Positions 61,327-64,000 of a stretch of 64,000 nucleotides of DNA are shown here, one piece after another (the first letter of the stretch is position 1; every line of letters starts with the position of its first letter). Below the pieces are notes generated by a model. It ran no database searches. It was not told where the DNA came from and saw only the letters and a program-made list of their open reading frames with translations. The DNA lies in contig WHTM01000016.1 of assembly GCA_009377755.1 (NCBI GenBank), forward strand, positions 35,651-99,650, given 5' to 3'. Made by a program: the position numbers and the translations under genes. This DNA is from Hyphomicrobiales bacterium (GTDB lineage: Bacteria > Pseudomonadota > Alphaproteobacteria > Rhizobiales > Xanthobacteraceae).

Positions 61327-63999
61327 CTACCGCTTCACCAAGTCCCCGAGCAGGCTCGCCGCCACAGTGAGCTTCGACGGCGTCAGCCCGGTGCCGGCGA
61401 TTTCGCCGATGGCGGCGCGTACGCGATCCACCTCGGCCGCGCGCGGCTTGATCCAGGCTTCGACGGCGGCCATGCCGGCGCCGTCTCCTGCCACCATCGC
61501 GGCCGTGAGCCGGCGTTCCGCATCGCCGATGCTGTCAAGCGCGCGGTCGAGCGCCAGGCGGTCGAAATAGTCGGTGACCGTGATATCGCGCGCGGCATCG
61601 GCGATGCTTCCGGTGCCGAACGTGTCGGCGACGGCGAAATAGGTTGCGGCAACATCGGCAATCGCTCGCTTGCTGCGGTCGGCCACCAGGACGATGTCGG
61701 ATGCAGCAGCCAGCACCGGGAGGCCAGCGAGGCGCGCAGCAAGCGCGTTCGGAACGCCGGCCTGCACGAATGCCGCCTGCTGCGCGGCGAGCGCCTCCGC
61801 AGCGCCCGTCGGCAGGACCTCGCCGAGCGATTCGCTCATCGTGGCGATGCCGTCGTGGTAGTGGGCGATGATGTCCGCCAGCCCTTGCGACAGGTCGAGA
61901 TTGCGCAGGAACCACACCAGCCGGTCGAGCAGCAGGTCCTGCACGGCGGCGTAAAGATCGAGCTGGAGCTGTCCGGAGATCTTGGCATCGAGGGTGTCGA
62001 TGGCGGTGTTGAGCGCGATCAGGTCGTAGGCGCCACGCACCGCCGCGAATGCCGCCGCGATCTGCGTCGGCGATGCGCCGGTCTGATCGGCGATGCGAAC
62101 GCTAAGCGTTGCGCCACCTCGATTGATCATCGAATTGGCAAGCTGGGTGGCGATGATCTCGCGGCGCAGCCGGTGCTGCTCCAATGCATCCGGATAGCGA
62201 GCGCTCAGCTCCGCCGGGAAATAGCGATTGAGCTCGCGGCCGAGGTAGGGGTCGTCCGGCACGGCGGAGTCGAGCAGCTCGCTGTAGAGCGAGATCTTCG
62301 CATAGGCGAGCAGCACCGCCAGCTCCGGCCGTGTCAGCGGCTGGTTGCGCTTGCGGCGCTCGGCGAGAGCCACGTCGTCGGGCAGAAACTCCACGCTGCG
62401 GTCAAGCTCGCCCTGACGCTCCAGCGTCTGCATCAGCCGCTGCTGGAAGCCGAGATCCTCCAGCCCGCGCCGCTCGGCAAGCGACAGCGCCAGCGTCTGC
62501 TGATAGTTGTTACGCAGCACCAGGGCCGCCACCTCCTCGGTCATCGTCCCAAGCAGCGCATTGCGGTTTTCGAGCGTCAGCCGCCCGTCGCGCCGCGGCA
62601 GGCTGAGGGCGATCTTGATGTTGACCTCGACGTCGGAGGTGTTGACGCCGGCGGAATTGTCGATCGCATCCGTGTTCAGTTTCACGCCGCGTTGTGATGC
62701 CTCGATGCGGCCGCGCTGGGTGAGGCCGAGATTGGCCCCCTCGCCGATCACCTTGCAGCGAAGCGCGTCGGCGGTCACGCGGATCGGGTCATTGGCGCGG
62801 TCGCCGACGGATTCGTCGGTCTCGCCGGAAGCGCGCACATAAGTCCCGATACCGCCGAACCACAGGAGGTCGACGGGCACGGTCAGGATGGCTCGGATCA
62901 GTTCCTGCGGTGTCGTCCGGTCGGCATCGACTCCAAGCATGCCTCGCGCCTCGGGCGACAGCCTGATCTCCTTGGCGGAGCGCGGGAACACGCCGCCTCC
63001 CTTGGAAATGAGTGCCTTGTCGTAGTCCCGCCAGCTTGACCGCGGCAGATCGAACAGGCGCTTGCGCTCGGCGAAGCTTGTCTCCGGATCGGGGTCGGGG
63101 TCGATGAAGATGTCGCGATGATCGAACGCCGCGACCAGCCGAATCGTGGTCTCGCGCAGCATCCCGTTGCCGAACACGTCACCCGACATATCGCCAATGC
63201 CCACGACCGTGAACGGTAGCCGGGTGATGTCGGTGTCAACCTCGCGGAAATGCCGCTTCACCGCCTCCCAGGCGCCGCGCGCGGTGATCCCCATCTTCTT
63301 GTGGTCGTAGCCGGCCGAGCCGCCGGAGGCGAAGGCGTCGTCCAGCCAGAAGCCGTAGCTCTGCGAGATTTCATTGGCGATGTCCGAGAAGGTGGCGGTG
63401 CCCTTGTCGGCGGCGACCACCAGATAGGGATCGTCGCCGTCATGGCGCACGACGTTTTGCGGCGCGACGACCCGGTCGCCGTCGAGATTGTCGGTAACGT
63501 CGAGCAGGGCGGCGATGAAGGCACGGTATGAGGCGACGCCTTCCGCCTGCACCGCCTCGCGCGGCCCGGCCGGCAGACGCTTCGGCACGAAGCCACCCTT
63601 CGAGCCGACCGGAACGATGCAGGCGTTCTTCACCTGTTGCGCCTTGACCAGGCCGAGCACCTCGGTGCGGAAATCCTGCGGCCGGTCGGACCAGCGGATG
63701 CCGCCGCGCGCCACTTTGCCGAAGCGCAGGTGCACGCCTTCAGCGCCCGGCGAATAGACGAAGATTTCGTATAGCGGGCGTGGCAACGGTATGTCTTCCA
63801 GACAACGGCTGTCGTACTTGATGGCGATGGCCGCCTTCGGCTGACCGTCGGTATCGACCTGGTAGAAGCTGGTGCGCATCGCCGCCTGCACCGCGTTGAC
63901 GAAGCGGCGGATGATACGGTCCTCGTCGAGGCTCTCCACCGCCTGCAGCGCCCCTTCGATCTCCGCAAGAACGGCCTGCTCGCGCTCACGGCGCGCGTC
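61327..63999 (-). CDS. NAD-specific glutamate dehydrogenase (large, GDH_2 type), C-terminal part
   Basis: The last 890 residues of a gene that runs off the right edge; the full protein in this family is about 1,600 residues. It oxidatively deaminates glutamate to 2-oxoglutarate. FGKVARGGIRWSDRPQDFRT and KNACIVPVGSKGGFVPKRLP contain the catalytic Lys region, VVAADKGTATFSDIANEISQ and DDAFASGGSAGYDHKKMGIT lie in the catalytic core, and VGIGDMSGDVFGNGMLRE starts the nucleotide-binding domain (GxGxxxG-like). The long helical C-terminal domain ends KLTVAASLLGDLVKR. No frameshift is seen. Confidence 0.95.
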   Translation of the reverse strand, partial: DARREREQAVLAEIEGALQAVESLDEDRIIRRFVNAVQAAMRTSFYQVDTDGQPKAAIAIKYDSRCLEDIPLPRPLYEIFVYSPGAEGVHLRFGKVARGGIRWSDRPQDFRTEVLGLVKAQQVKNACIVPVGSKGGFVPKRLPAGPREAVQAEGVASYRAFIAALLDVTDNLDGDRVVAPQNVVRHDGDDPYLVVAADKGTATFSDIANEISQSYGFWLDDAFASGGSAGYDHKKMGITARGAWEAVKRHFREVDTDITRLPFTVVGIGDMSGDVFGNGMLRETTIRLVAAFDHRDIFIDPDPDPETSFAERKRLFDLPRSSWRDYDKALISKGGGVFPRSAKEIRLSPEARGMLGVDADRTTPQELIRAILTVPVDLLWFGGIGTYVRASGETDESVGDRANDPIRVTADALRCKVIGEGANLGLTQRGRIEASQRGVKLNTDAIDNSAGVNTSDVEVNIKIALSLPRRDGRLTLENRNALLGTMTEEVAALVLRNNYQQTLALSLAERRGLEDLGFQQRLMQTLERQGELDRSVEFLPDDVALAERRKRNQPLTRPELAVLLAYAKISLYSELLDSAVPDDPYLGRELNRYFPAELSARYPDALEQHRLRREIIATQLANSMINRGGATLSVRIADQTGASPTQIAAAFAAVRGAYDLIALNTAIDTLDAKISGQLQLDLYAAVQDLLLDRLVWFLRNLDLSQGLADIIAHYHDGIATMSESLGEVLPTGAAEALAAQQAAFVQAGVPNALAARLAGLPVLAAASDIVLVADRSKRAIADVAATYFAVADTFGTGSIADAARDITVTDYFDRLALDRALDSIGDAERRLTAAMVAGDGAGMAAVEAWIKPRAAEVDRVRAAIGEIAGTGLTPSKLTVAASLLGDLVKR

Positions 64000-64000
64000 G

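Overview
The window is high-GC, densely coded chromosome from an alphaproteobacterium. The gene order hemC-hemD-(mitofilin-like)-hemY, the set SDHAF4-htpX-rsmB-heparinase-purH, the very large NAD-dependent glutamate dehydrogenase, the many tripartite solute-binding proteins and the abundant tcatcccggcc...ggccgggatga palindromes all point to Hyphomicrobiales near Nitrobacteraceae/Xanthobacteraceae (Bradyrhizobium, Rhodopseudomonas, Pseudolabrys relatives). No rRNA, CRISPR array, prophage or intact transposase gene is visible. One tRNA gene (Thr, CGT) is present.

Bases 1-10300 look like a catabolic cluster for an aromatic or CoA-linked organic acid. It holds a hydroxycinnamoyl-CoA hydratase/lyase (cut by the left edge), a MarR repressor with a candidate operator, an alpha/beta hydrolase with a Cys nucleophile, a luciferase-like monooxygenase, an SDR dehydrogenase, a class III CoA-transferase, a complete DctPQM-type TRAP transporter, a cupin protein and an HpaH-like flavin monooxygenase. 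Bases 10469-14541 (minus strand) form a second catabolic set: NodB-fold deacetylase/allantoinase-like protein, isochorismatase-like amidase, RutA-like flavin monooxygenase and a Bug-type binding protein, reminiscent of oxidative opening of an N-heterocycle or cyclic amide. Next come a MetE-C-like protein, two tandem TAXI binding proteins with a fused TRAP permease, and eutBC (ethanolamine ammonia-lyase). The gap between the two TAXI genes is filled by an array of six hairpin elements bounded by CTAG.

Bases 23021-29709 are housekeeping: tRNA-Thr, hemY-like, mitofilin-like, hemD, hemC and tsaD. From 29730 to about 42091 lies a block of accessory character: an ECF sigma factor with a SnoaL-like tail, an ABM-like protein, an MFS pump, a GST, an exported methyltransferase, an autotransporter-type barrel, a secreted caspase-like protein, a frameshifted small membrane protein, and a translationally coupled HExxH metallopeptidase plus ATP-grasp ligase. 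From 42102 to 50154 come gpsA, a DUF899 gene, an EVE-domain gene, two Bug binding proteins, a small methyltransferase, a DUF1761 gene and acs. Bases 50155-51784 are patchy and mobile-looking, with a decayed gene and a higBA toxin-antitoxin pair. From 51785 to the right edge the content is again core: L,D-transpeptidase, nuclease, SDHAF4, HtpX, RsmB, heparinase-like protein, PurH, an MFS transporter and the C-terminal half of NAD-glutamate dehydrogenase.

The most unusual structure is the family of CTAG-bounded palindromes (six in an array, plus three solo copies, one chimeric and one truncated). The most interesting uncharacterised gene set is the metallopeptidase/ATP-grasp pair, followed by the Rut-like cluster. 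All functions are inferred from reading the sequence; no database search was run.
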